The notes: a model not told the origin generated them from the letters alone. Shown: positions 24,723 through 32,395, counted from the stretch's first letter. The stretch is 32,790 nucleotides of DNA from an uncultured Prevotella sp. (GCA_947167845.1 CAMVJQ010000028.1:1-32790); one strand, 5' to 3'. Made by a program: numbers and translations.

Positions 24723-25643
24723 ATGACAATGATGAAGTTACTAAAAGCCCTACCCTCTCTGGCATTGTCAGCCCTCCTCCTGACAGCCTGTAGCAAGGAC
24801 GAGAACGACGCCAAGTTGCCTGGCTACTCAGAAAACAAAAACAAGAACCTGATAGGCACCTACCCGGAAGCCGCCCGTCTGGAGTTTCCCAAACTGAAGG
24901 GCGGACAGAGTGTCATACTCACCCACCGAACCAATGACGCCTATGGCATCAACTACGCCACCGAGTGGGACTGCTCCAAGAAGTCGCAGCGCTGGTCGTG
25001 CTATCAGATGTATGCCAGCAACACCGGAGGGAATGTAGGACGCTATCAGGATGGATATCCCTTCGACGACTTGCTCGACAACAACAACTACTTCAACAAC
25101 AACGGTGAACCCCAAGACCTCTACTGGGGCTCGGGCTACGACCACGGGCATATCTGTCCGTCGGCCGACCGTCAATATTCGAAAGAAGCAAACCGCCAGA
25201 CTTTCTTCCTGACAAACATGCAACCTCAACGCAACATCTTTAACGCTGGTATATGGGAAGCCATGGAGCAACAGGTGAGAAACTGGAACAGAGCGACCTT
25301 CCGCGACACGCTCTACGTCTGCAAGGGCGGCACCATCGACCGTGACGACCAGATACGTGGCTACGTCCAAAAGCAGATGATTATCCCCAAATACTTCTTC
25401 ATGGCCCTGCTCTGCAAGAACAGTTCTGGTTATAAAGCCCTCGGCTTCTGGGTGGAGCACAAGGATACTGACTATGCCAAGGACAACCAAGGCAACTATC
25501 CACTGGGCAACTACGTGGTAAATATCCGTGAACTGGAGGCCCTGACAGGCATTGACTTCTTCTGCAATCTCGACGACGACACGGAGAATCATGTAGAGAC
25601 CCTTTCGGCAGATAATATTAAGAGCGCGTGGGGACTGAAATGA
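24723..25643 (+). CDS. lipoprotein DNA/RNA non-specific endonuclease
   Basis: The 306-aa product has a lipobox at Cys23 (LSALLLTAC). The nuclease core contains YDHGHICPSADR (catalytic His143, normally DRGH), then FFLTNMQPQRNIFNAGIWEAME, the metal-ligand Asn and following helix of the ββα-metal NUC family. Cleavage of DNA and RNA outside the cell or in the outer-membrane space is inferred. It stands just downstream of the TonB-type operon and rpmE2. I place the start at ATG 24723; an upstream TTG (24720) and ATGs at 24729 and 24732 are in frame. The DHGH variant replaces Arg by His at a position that is often Arg. Confidence 0.87.
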   Translation: MTMMKLLKALPSLALSALLLTACSKDENDAKLPGYSENKNKNLIGTYPEAARLEFPKLKGGQSVILTHRTNDAYGINYATEWDCSKKSQRWSCYQMYASNTGGNVGRYQDGYPFDDLLDNNNYFNNNGEPQDLYWGSGYDHGHICPSADRQYSKEANRQTFFLTNMQPQRNIFNAGIWEAMEQQVRNWNRATFRDTLYVCKGGTIDRDDQIRGYVQKQMIIPKYFFMALLCKNSSGYKALGFWVEHKDTDYAKDNQGNYPLGNYVVNIRELEALTGIDFFCNLDDDTENHVETLSADNIKSAWGLK

Positions 25644-25656
25644 TTTTTTCCGCGTT

Positions 25657-25691
25657 TTATTTGGCAGTGCCAAATAATTTACGTAAATTTG
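25657..25691 (+). promoter_or_regulatory. gpx-trxB promoter with operator-like palindrome
   Basis: TTTG (25660-25663) and TAAATTTG (25684-25691) are 20 nt apart. The -33 box lies inside a perfect palindrome, TTATTTGGCA-G-TGCCAAATAA (25657-25677), so a bound dimer would block RNA polymerase. The palindrome also follows the endonuclease stop by 13 nt and could instead be part of its terminator. Confidence 0.6.
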
Positions 25692-25726
25692 TCCCCACGA
25701 AACTACACATTATATAAAAATAGAAA

Positions 25727-26278
25727 ATGAAAACCGTTTATGATTTCTCTGTCAAGGACAGAAAAGGCAAGGACGTATCTCTGAAGGAGTACGCCAACGA
25801 AGTATTATTAATTGTCAACACCGCTACAAAATGCGGCTTCACCCCTCAATATGATGAACTCGAGGCACTTTACAAGAAGTACCATAGCCAGGGATTCGAG
25901 ATTCTCGATTTCCCGTGCAACCAGTTCGGACAGCAGGCGCCCGGCACCGATGAGTCCATCCACGAGTTCTGCAAACTGAACTTTGGCACAGAGTTCCCCC
26001 GCTTCAAGAAAATCAAGGTGAATGGCGAGGATGCAGACCCGCTCTACAAGTTCCTCCAAGAGCAGAAAGGCTTTGCCGGCTGGGATATGGAGCACCCGAT
26101 AGCAGGTATCCTGGAGAAGATGCTTAGTGAGGCCGATCCCGACTATAAGAACAAGCCAGACATTAAGTGGAACTTCACAAAATTCCTCATCAACAAGAAG
26201 GGACAAGTGGTGGCACGTTTCGAACCCACAGAGAAGATGGCCAATATTGAGAAGCAGATTGAAGAGTTGCTGAAATAA
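25727..26278 (+). CDS. glutathione peroxidase family protein (thioredoxin-dependent type)
   Basis: Reduces peroxides; bacterial members with this layout generally use thioredoxin rather than glutathione. The 183-aa product has the peroxidatic cysteine in NTATKCGFTPQY (Cys36), the motif LDFPCNQFGQQAPGTDE and the catalytic Trp/Asn region KWNFTKFLINKKG. No signal peptide is seen, so it acts in the cytoplasm. Its TAA overlaps the ATG of trxB (TAATG), which supplies the matching electron donor pathway. Confidence 0.92.
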   Translation: MKTVYDFSVKDRKGKDVSLKEYANEVLLIVNTATKCGFTPQYDELEALYKKYHSQGFEILDFPCNQFGQQAPGTDESIHEFCKLNFGTEFPRFKKIKVNGEDADPLYKFLQEQKGFAGWDMEHPIAGILEKMLSEADPDYKNKPDIKWNFTKFLINKKGQVVARFEPTEKMANIEKQIEELLK

Positions 26279-27210
26279 TGGACAAGACGAAATGCTTAAT
26301 CATAGGCAGTGGCCCCGCAGGTTACACTGCCGCCATCTATGCCAGCCGGGCCAATTTACACCCCATTGAGTATTGTGGCATGCAACCTGGCGGCCAGTTG
26401 ACACAGACCACAGAGGTGGAGAACTTCCCCGGCTACCCGCAAGGTGTAGACGGCAATCAGATGATGATGGACCTGCGTGAACAGGCAGAGCGCTTCGGCA
26501 CAGACATCCGCGATGGTGCAATCACAAAGGTCGACTTCTCAAAAGCCCCTTATGTCTGCACGGCTGAGGATGGCACCGAAATTGAGGCTGACACCGTCAT
26601 CATCGCAACAGGAGCATCAGCCAAATACCTTGGGCTGGACGACGAGCGGAAATACAACGGACAGGGCGTATCGGCCTGCGCCACCTGTGATGGCTTTTTC
26701 TATCGCAAGAAGACCGTGGCCGTAGTAGGCGGTGGCGACACTGCCTGCGAGGATGCCCTCTATCTGTCAGGACTGGCCAAGAAAGTCTATATGATAGTAC
26801 GCAAACCTTTCCTGCGTGCCTCACAGGTGATGCAGCAGCGCGTTCAGGAAGCCGCGAACATCGAGATCCTGTTCGAGCATAACACGCTGGGCCTGTTTGG
26901 AGAAAATGGCGTTGAGGGAGCCCACCTTGTAAAACGTAAGGGAGAGCCCGACGAGGAACTGGTAGACATCGCTATAGATGGTTTCTTCCTGGCTATCGGC
27001 CACAAGCCCAATACAGACATCTTCAAGGAATGGCTGGAGACGGACGAAGTGGGCTACCTGAAGAAGATTGACGGCACACCGAAGACAAAGATACCCGGTG
27101 TGTTTGTGGCTGGTGATTGCGCCGACCCTGTCTATCGTCAGGCCATCTCTGCCGCAGGTTCAGGTTGTCAGGCTGCCATTGAGGCGGAACGCTATCTGCT
27201 GAACAGATAG
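26278..27210 (+). CDS. trxB: thioredoxin reductase
   Basis: NADPH-dependent flavoenzyme that reduces thioredoxin. The 310-aa protein shows the FAD-binding GSGPAGYTAAIYASRANL near the N-terminus, the redox pair CATC (Cys134 and Cys137) in ACATCDGFFY, the NADPH-binding VVGGGDTACEDALYL and the C-terminal VAGDCADPVYRQAISAAGSG. The length is normal. It is translated together with the peroxidase gene and followed by a strong terminator. Confidence 0.96.
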   Translation: MDKTKCLIIGSGPAGYTAAIYASRANLHPIEYCGMQPGGQLTQTTEVENFPGYPQGVDGNQMMMDLREQAERFGTDIRDGAITKVDFSKAPYVCTAEDGTEIEADTVIIATGASAKYLGLDDERKYNGQGVSACATCDGFFYRKKTVAVVGGGDTACEDALYLSGLAKKVYMIVRKPFLRASQVMQQRVQEAANIEILFEHNTLGLFGENGVEGAHLVKRKGEPDEELVDIAIDGFFLAIGHKPNTDIFKEWLETDEVGYLKKIDGTPKTKIPGVFVAGDCADPVYRQAISAAGSGCQAAIEAERYLLNR

Positions 27211-27226
27211 ACAAGAGGTATAAAGA

Positions 27227-27262
27227 AGAGAAAAGGCTCGTTTCACAACGAGCCTTTTCTTT
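27227..27262. terminator. terminator after trxB
   Basis: AAAAGGCTCGT (27231-27241) pairs with ACGAGCCTTTT (27248-27258) around a 6-nt loop, followed by CTTTC. The minus side also runs into a T-rich stretch, so it could work in both directions. Confidence 0.85.
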
Positions 27263-27316
27263 CATAAACTAAATTAATCAACCATAAACCTTAACCATTA
27301 AAAATCTTTTCAGGTG

Positions 27317-27324
27317 CAAAGGTA
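27317..27324 (-). promoter_or_regulatory. minus-strand -7 box facing the trxB terminator
   Basis: TACCTTTG on the minus strand (27324-27317) has no minus-strand gene downstream within 50 nt, only the bidirectional hairpin. It may drive a short RNA or be fortuitous. The rest of 27263-27510 is AT-rich and carries no gene. Confidence 0.35.
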
Positions 27325-27480
27325 CGGCAATAAAAAGAAATACGTGTCGAACATAAGTTATTTAAGGTAGAAAATGCGTTAATCGACGGATTTTCGACCT
27401 AAAATAACGGAAATTCCACTTTTTTCGGCCAAAATCATCACTTTTTTATCGGAAAAGGTAGAAAATTCATTCATTTTTTG

Positions 27481-27488
27481 TATTTTTG
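27481..27488 (+). promoter_or_regulatory. -7 box of the hybrid sensor kinase gene
   Basis: TATTTTTG lies at 27481-27488, without a clear -33 element. The ATG at 27511 follows 22 nt later. Confidence 0.5.
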
Positions 27489-27510
27489 TGGCGGAATCAA
27501 CCTCGCCTTT

Positions 27511-29214
27511 ATGACATCTGAGACGCTATTATTCATCATCGGAATCACAATCCTGATAGTTGTTTTCATTTTAGGAAGACAACTATATGTGAGAAGTATG
27601 CGCGTGAGGCAACGTCTGCAGATGGGACAAATCTTCACCAACATCACTCACGAACTGTTGACCCCGCTCACAGTTATCTCCGCATCAGTGGATCAGTTGC
27701 GTGAGAAGGAGCCAAGTCATAACGACGAGTATGACATGATGCAACTGAATATCCAGCGCATGGTAAGACTGCTCCAGCAGATTCTGGAGACGAGCAAGTC
27801 GCAGGCTGGCGAACTGAAGTTGCTGGTAGCGCAGGGCGATGTGATGAAGTATATCCATGAAACAGCCCGGTGCCTGGAACCACTGATGGTCAAGAACGGC
27901 CTGGCATTCACGATTGAATGTCATCCCGAAAGCATGATGGGCTGGATTGACACCGACAAACTTGATAAAATCATCTATAACCTCTTGTCAAACGCAGCCA
28001 AGTACACCGACTCCGGCGGAAAGGTCAAGTTGAGTGTCAACATGAGCCGCAATTTCGACAATATCATCATCAAAGTGGCCGACACTGGCAGCGGCATCCC
28101 TAAAGAGCGCCTGAGAAACCTCTTTCAGCGTTTCTATGACGGAGACTACCGCCAGCACCAGACCATTGGTCACGGACTTGGGCTGGCCCTGACACGCGAC
28201 CTTGTCTATCTGCACCATGGCGACATAAAGTGCGAGAGTGAAATCGATGTAGGAACCACCTTCACCGTAAGCATTCCTATCTCCAAGGATGCATTCAAGC
28301 CCGGGCAGATAGACGAGAACCACAACATCGACCTCAACATACCGCAAATGGCAATCACCGACTTCAAGACCATAGTACCCAGCCTGAATGACTACGAAGA
28401 GACTGACGACACTGCAGATGAAGACACCTATCATATCCTGATAGTGGAGGACAATATGGAGTTGCTGATGCTGATGAGGCAGATATTGAAACAGTACTAC
28501 CATGTTTACACAGCCCGCAATGGAAAAGAGGCACTCGACATCATCCGCCATCGGCCAGTCGACCTGATTGTCTCCGATGTCATGATGCCTGAGATGGATG
28601 GCCTCGAACTGACCCGGGCCGTCAAGGCCGATGCGAACTACAGGCATCTTCCAGTCATCCTGCTGACAGCCAATACACAAGAGGAAGACGAGGAAGAGGC
28701 ACTGAAGACCGGTGCTGACGAATATCTCACAAAGCCCTTCCGTATGGGCGACCTCAGGATACGCATCGACAATATCATTGAGAACCGTAAGCGCATCCAA
28801 CAGGATTACATCCAGAAGGAGCAGACAGAGGAGCAGACAGAGCAGGCAGAGCAGACGGAAAAAGAGCCTACCGCCGACGAACTGTTTCTCCGCCGTGCCA
28901 AGGAGTGCGTTTACGAGCATATCAGCGATGCCGACTACGACCGTGATGCCTTCGCCGCCGATATGGGGGCCAGCACCTCCACCTTATATAATAAGTTACG
29001 CTCGCTGACAGGGATGAACGTAAGCACCTTTATCCGGGATATCCGTATGAAGGAAGCCTACAGGCTGGCAAAGGCAAACCCGGACATGCGAGTCAGCGAC
29101 CTGGCCTATCATGTCGGTTTCCACGACCCGAAGTATTTCTCATCCTGCTTCAAGAAGTACTATGACGTGCTGCCCAAGGAATTCATGGAGAGTCTGCAGC
29201 CCAAAAACAGTTAA
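27511..29214 (+). CDS. hybrid two-component regulator: kinase, receiver, AraC domain
   Basis: One membrane helix (about 5-22) is followed directly by a histidine kinase: H-box FTNITHELLTPL (His47), N-box NLLSNAAKYT, ATP-lid motifs DTGSGIP and GHGLGLALT. A receiver domain (about 312-430) carries the phospho-acceptor Asp356 in VSDVMMPEMDG and the conserved TKP. An E/Q/T-rich linker (about 434-455) leads to an AraC-type helix-turn-helix at the C-terminus. The 567-aa protein is less than half the length of usual hybrid regulators of Bacteroidetes, because the large periplasmic sensor is absent. The frame extends to a TTG at 27478, but the promoter box overlaps that stretch, so ATG 27511 is preferred. 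The signal it senses is unknown. Confidence 0.88.
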   Translation: MTSETLLFIIGITILIVVFILGRQLYVRSMRVRQRLQMGQIFTNITHELLTPLTVISASVDQLREKEPSHNDEYDMMQLNIQRMVRLLQQILETSKSQAGELKLLVAQGDVMKYIHETARCLEPLMVKNGLAFTIECHPESMMGWIDTDKLDKIIYNLLSNAAKYTDSGGKVKLSVNMSRNFDNIIIKVADTGSGIPKERLRNLFQRFYDGDYRQHQTIGHGLGLALTRDLVYLHHGDIKCESEIDVGTTFTVSIPISKDAFKPGQIDENHNIDLNIPQMAITDFKTIVPSLNDYEETDDTADEDTYHILIVEDNMELLMLMRQILKQYYHVYTARNGKEALDIIRHRPVDLIVSDVMMPEMDGLELTRAVKADANYRHLPVILLTANTQEEDEEEALKTGADEYLTKPFRMGDLRIRIDNIIENRKRIQQDYIQKEQTEEQTEQAEQTEKEPTADELFLRRAKECVYEHISDADYDRDAFAADMGASTSTLYNKLRSLTGMNVSTFIRDIRMKEAYRLAKANPDMRVSDLAYHVGFHDPKYFSSCFKKYYDVLPKEFMESLQPKNS

Positions 29215-29233
29215 TTCATCGAGGCAGTAGAAA

Positions 29234-29267
29234 ATAATTCATAATTCATAATTCATAATTCATAATT
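29234..29267. repeat. 7-bp tandem repeat (ATAATTC)n upstream of trpB
   Basis: Four full copies of ATAATTC (29234-29261) and a partial fifth. The -33 region of the following promoter falls within it. Slippage could change promoter context. Confidence 0.75.
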
Positions 29268-29273
29268 ATTTCG

Positions 29274-29281
29274 TACCTTTG
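29274..29281 (+). promoter_or_regulatory. -7 box of the TrpB2 gene
   Basis: TACCTTTG at 29274-29281 lies 32 nt before ATG 29314. The -33 region lies in the ATAATTC repeat and has no TTTG. Confidence 0.6.
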
Positions 29282-29313
29282 CAGCGGATATACCAATCCT
29301 AAAAATTACAATT

Positions 29314-30672
29314 ATGGCTAAACAGAAAAAATTCATCCTCCAAGAGAGTGAAATTCCAACACAGTGGTACAACATCCAGGCAGACATGCCCAACAAGCCC
29401 ATGCCGCCCATCCATCCAGTCACTAAGCAGCCACTTGGCGTGGATGACTTGGCACACATCTTCCCTCGCGAATGCTGTGTGCAGGAACTTGACACTGAGC
29501 ATGCATGGATAGACATACCCGAGGACGTGCAGGAAAAGTACAGATACTATCGCTCCACACCGCTGGTTCGCGCCTATGCCCTTGAAGAGGCCCTGGGCAC
29601 CCCCGCCCATATCTATTTCAAGAACGAGTCAACCAATCCCCTCGGTTCCCATAAGGTCAACTCAGCCATCCCCCAGTGCTACTACGCCAAGCAGGAAGGC
29701 ACCACCAATGTGACCACGGAGACAGGAGCCGGCCAGTGGGGCGCCGCCCTCTCATACGCAGCCAAACTCTACGGCCTCGACTGCGCCGTCTACCAGGTGA
29801 AGATCACGATGCAGCAGAAGCCCTATCGCTCGAGCATCATGCGCACCTTCGGCGCTGTCGTGGAAGGCTCTCCTTCGATGTCAACCCGTGCCGGAAAGGA
29901 CATCCTGACCAAGGACCCCACCCATAGCGGATCTCTCGGCACGGCCATCTCTGAGGCTGTCGAACTGGCCACCACCACGCCCAACTGCAAGTACGTGCTG
30001 GGCTCCGTGCTCAACCACGTAGGACTCCATCAGACCATTATCGGTCTGGAAGCGGAGAAGCAGATGGCGATGGCAGGCGAATATCCCGACATCGTGATCG
30101 GCTGCTTCGGCGGCGGCTCCAACTTCGGCGGCATCTCCTTCCCATTTATGCGCCACAACCTGCTCGACGGCAAGCAGACAGAGTTCATCGCTGCAGAGCC
30201 CGACAGTTGTCCGAAACTGACCCGCGGCCAGTTCCGCTATGACTTCGGCGACGAGGCCGGCTATACACCGCTGCTGCCGATGTACACCCTGGGCCACAAC
30301 TTCAAGCCCTCGAACATCCATGCCGGCGGTCTGCGCTACCATGGTGCGGGCATGATCATCTCGCAGTTGATCAAGGACGGGCTAATGCATGGTGTAGACA
30401 TCCCGCAACTTGAGACCTTCGAGGCTGGCATGCTCTTCGCACGCACCGAAGGCATCATCCCTGCCCCAGAGAGCACACATGCCATCGCAGCCACCATCCG
30501 CGAGGCCCAGAAGTGCAAGGAGACGGGCGAGGAGAAAGTCATCCTTTTCAATCTCTCAGGCCACGGACTCATCGACATGCCGTCGTATGAGGCCTTCATC
30601 AAGGGTGACCTGCAGAACTACACCGTAACCGACGAGATGATTGCAGAGAATCTCGCAGAACTCGACAAGTAA
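29314..30672 (+). CDS. TrpB2-type tryptophan synthase beta chain
   Basis: PLP-dependent joining of indole and serine to tryptophan. The 452-aa protein is longer than canonical TrpB (about 400) and has the N-terminal extension and RSTPLVRAYALEEAL start of the TrpB2 group. The cofactor lysine is in NPLGSHKVNSA (Lys114), followed by TETGAGQWG and the phosphate-binding GCFGGGSNFGG. No trpA or other trp gene is near. TrpB2 often stands alone and may recycle indole. It is preceded by its own promoter and followed by a long perfect hairpin. Confidence 0.93.
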   Translation: MAKQKKFILQESEIPTQWYNIQADMPNKPMPPIHPVTKQPLGVDDLAHIFPRECCVQELDTEHAWIDIPEDVQEKYRYYRSTPLVRAYALEEALGTPAHIYFKNESTNPLGSHKVNSAIPQCYYAKQEGTTNVTTETGAGQWGAALSYAAKLYGLDCAVYQVKITMQQKPYRSSIMRTFGAVVEGSPSMSTRAGKDILTKDPTHSGSLGTAISEAVELATTTPNCKYVLGSVLNHVGLHQTIIGLEAEKQMAMAGEYPDIVIGCFGGGSNFGGISFPFMRHNLLDGKQTEFIAAEPDSCPKLTRGQFRYDFGDEAGYTPLLPMYTLGHNFKPSNIHAGGLRYHGAGMIISQLIKDGLMHGVDIPQLETFEAGMLFARTEGIIPAPESTHAIAATIREAQKCKETGEEKVILFNLSGHGLIDMPSYEAFIKGDLQNYTVTDEMIAENLAELDK

Positions 30673-30717
30673 ACATAAGCAGAAAGGCATCCTCAGAGGA
30701 TGCCTTTCTGCTTATGT
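30673..30717 (+). terminator. 20-bp perfect hairpin after the TrpB2 gene
   Basis: ACATAAGCAGAAAGGCATCC (30673-30692) pairs without mismatch with 30698-30717 around the 5-nt loop TCAGA. It starts directly after the stop codon. No T tract follows, so it may work as terminator by stem strength or protect the 3' end. The stretch 30718-30890 after it is AT-rich with no gene seen. Confidence 0.7.
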
Positions 30718-30898
30718 AAGCCACCACTATGCTGCTGACTCAGCCCATTTTAAGAATGTCGCATATATGTCCGTGTTTTGTATATTTAAAAACAGTTTTA
30801 TTTTTTCTTGCAAACAGTAGCGGAATGTTAAATTGTGAAAAATAATTAAATAGTGAGCCTTGTCGTGAAGGAAAATTGTAATGTTCGGAAGAATTATG

Positions 30899-30921
30899 TA
30901 ATTTTGCATTATGTATTTTTG
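30899..30921 (+). promoter_or_regulatory. two -7 boxes before the AAA-ATPase pseudogene
   Basis: TAATTTTG (30899-30906) and TATTTTTG (30914-30921) lie 46 and 31 nt before the ATG at 30946, so the relic still carries promoter-like sequence. Confidence 0.5.
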
Positions 30922-30945
30922 CATAATTAATATAATTACCAAGAT

Positions 30946-31483
30946 ATGAATCCGTTAAGCAATCCTTTCGTGATAGGAAAGTATGTGGACAAAGACTATT
31001 TCTGTGACAGAGAGAAAGAAAGGTGTGTACGTCAACTTCTGCCAGCAGTTATTCCATAAATACGGCAAAAGTGTTTCCCCTGCGCTGGTGGAGCGGCTCT
31101 ATGAATGCTTTCAAGGCATCACCTGGTATCTGCAGCTTTCGATGAATGAGGCCTTCACGATGGTCGAGCGCGGTGGCCACGTTGGCGAGGAGGTTTACGG
31201 GCAGATTCTGAACCATCTGGTTGACTCCAAACGCTTCACCTTTGAAGACCGCTATGCCTCACTCACGGAAAAGCAGAAGATGGTATTGCTGGCTATAGCC
31301 TCTGAATTTCCGAATCAGCCGACCCTTACCAGTCAGGAGTTCATATCCACGTATGGTCTGAAGACAGCCAGCAGCGTTCAGACTGCGGTCAAGGGGTTAG
31401 TAGAAAAAGGTATCCTCACTGATAGTCATGGTGTCAGACGCCCCACAGACTTGCTGTTCATGCTTTGGCTGAAGGATTTCTGA
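30946..31483 (+). pseudogene. AAA-family ATPase pseudogene with internal deletion
   Basis: ATG 30946 opens NPFVIGKYVDKDYFCDREKE, the conserved N-terminus of the Bacteroidetes 'ATP-binding protein' family (archaeal ATPase-like, about 380 aa). This frame stops at 31057-31059 after 37 codons. In the +1 frame from about 31020 the typical C-terminal half follows: NFCQQLFHKYGKSVS, a helical region, SLTEKQKMVLLAIASE, and a winged-helix-like end finishing PTDLLFMLWLKDF. The nucleotide-binding core with Walker A and B is missing, roughly 200 codons. The start and end are intact, so one internal deletion with frameshift explains it. ATPase activity is impossible. Confidence 0.75.
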
Positions 31484-31526
31484 ACTGCAACACTGCAGCA
31501 AGTGCAACGGGCGAGAGCAGAGGGAA

Positions 31527-31565
31527 AAAAGGAGAGCCTGCAGGCATTCTGCAGGCTCTCCTTTT
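31527..31565. terminator. bidirectional terminator
   Basis: A 17-bp perfect stem (31527-31543 with 31549-31565) closes the 5-nt loop GCATT. The plus side ends in T4 and the minus side in T6. It lies 40 nt past the pseudogene stop and 20 nt past the stop of the minus-strand peptide gene, so it serves both. Confidence 0.88.
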
Positions 31566-31584
31566 GGATATCAATATTCGAAAC

Positions 31585-31689
31585 TTAACCTTCGAATTTT
31601 GGTCTTGGAGGTTTCTTACCACCCACAACGTTCTCTAACTCTTCCTGTGACAGAACCTTAGGGTCCTTTTTTTCATCTTTCTGCTTCAT
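31585..31689 (-). CDS. double-glycine leader peptide (putative secreted peptide precursor)
   Basis: A 34-codon gene: leader MKQKDEKKDPKVLSQEELEN then VVGG, and a mature part KKPPRPKFEG. LSQEELENVVGG has the features of leaders cut after Gly-Gly by peptidase-containing ABC exporters (acidic, hydrophobic at -4, -7 and -12 relative to GG). They are known for class II bacteriocins, Bacteroidales 'GG' natural-product precursors and some modified peptides. The mature peptide is only 10 residues, basic and proline-rich, and lacks Cys, Ser and Thr. A consensus promoter and a terminator fit one short monocistronic message. No exporter or modifying enzyme lies in the window. It could be a signal, an antimicrobial peptide or a relic; activity is not predictable. 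Confidence 0.75.
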   Translation of the reverse strand: MKQKDEKKDPKVLSQEELENVVGGKKPPRPKFEG

Positions 31690-31755
31690 AATTCTTACAG
31701 TTTTAAATTGTTAAACATATTGTCGCTCAGACGTTGTTTGTTCTAATAGACATTG

Positions 31756-31787
31756 CAAAGATACAACGAATCGGGCAAGATTCCAAA
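31756..31787 (-). promoter_or_regulatory. promoter of the double-glycine peptide gene
   Basis: On the minus strand TTTG (31787-31784) and TATCTTTG (31763-31756) are exactly 20 nt apart, a full consensus. The start near 31749 gives a leader of about 60 nt before ATG 31689. Confidence 0.75.
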
Positions 31788-31904
31788 TATTTCCTCCAAA
31801 ATTTCTTCGATTTGTTGCGACAGGGCTGGCTATTTGCGACAAAACGCGAAAAATGCCTCATTTTCGGACTCACAGGGGACAGGTTCCCTTTCGCTGTTAG
31901 CACT

Positions 31905-31967
31905 AGTCATGGGGACAGGCACCTGGGTCATAGCAGTCATCATACCCAAGTACCTGTCCCAGTGACT
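31905..31967. repeat. REP-like hairpin
   Basis: GGGACAGGCACCTGGGT (31912-31928) pairs imperfectly with ACCCAAGTACCTGTCCC (31944-31960), flanked by AGTCA/TGACT. A partial copy GGGGACAGGTTCCC lies at 31874-31887. Such GGGACAGG hairpins resemble REP elements moved by IS200-like transposases, but no transposase is in the window. With the promoter above it fills most of 31690-32086; no gene is seen there. Confidence 0.6.
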
Positions 31968-32086
31968 AAATTGCCTATCATTACTTCTGACATCAGACTT
32001 CGCAGAAACCACCTCCGTATCTATCGGTTGTTACAGTGATAGGCCATATATGTTTAGTTGTATTGATCATGTTGGGTCAAACAGAT

Positions 32087-32395
32087 TCAACCTTTGTTCA
32101 TCTTGGCAGGGAGGATTCGATCTACTATGACGAAGGATGCTTCAATATGATAGACGTACACCCATTTACGGTTATGAGATACCATCCGGCGTGCCTCGGG
32201 GTGTATCTGACGCAGTGTCATTGATGTTGTCTTGCCATAGAGATCAGCATAAAATGCCAACGTCTTTATCTCCTCACGCATATTATTGGCATAGCGAATA
32301 GCTCCTTCCACCGTCATCATGCCCTTAAGGAACTTGCGCAATTCTGCCATGTCTTCACGAGCTCCATGACTGATTCGAACCTCATAGATTTGCAT
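32087..32395 (-). CDS. RelE/ParE-family toxin
   Basis: The 102-aa product begins MQIYEVRISHGAREDMAELR, the first strand and helix of the ParE/RelE fold. It continues with GAIRYANNMREEIKTLAFYA and ends in a strand block (RRMVSHNRKWVYVYHIEASF then VIVDRILPAK), typical of the VY.I......I.RI pattern. RelE members cut mRNA at the ribosome and ParE members poison gyrase; sequence alone does not decide here. It overlaps the upstream antitoxin gene by 14 nt, the usual pairing. Confidence 0.82.
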   Translation of the reverse strand: MQIYEVRISHGAREDMAELRKFLKGMMTVEGAIRYANNMREEIKTLAFYADLYGKTTSMTLRQIHPEARRMVSHNRKWVYVYHIEASFVIVDRILPAKMNKG

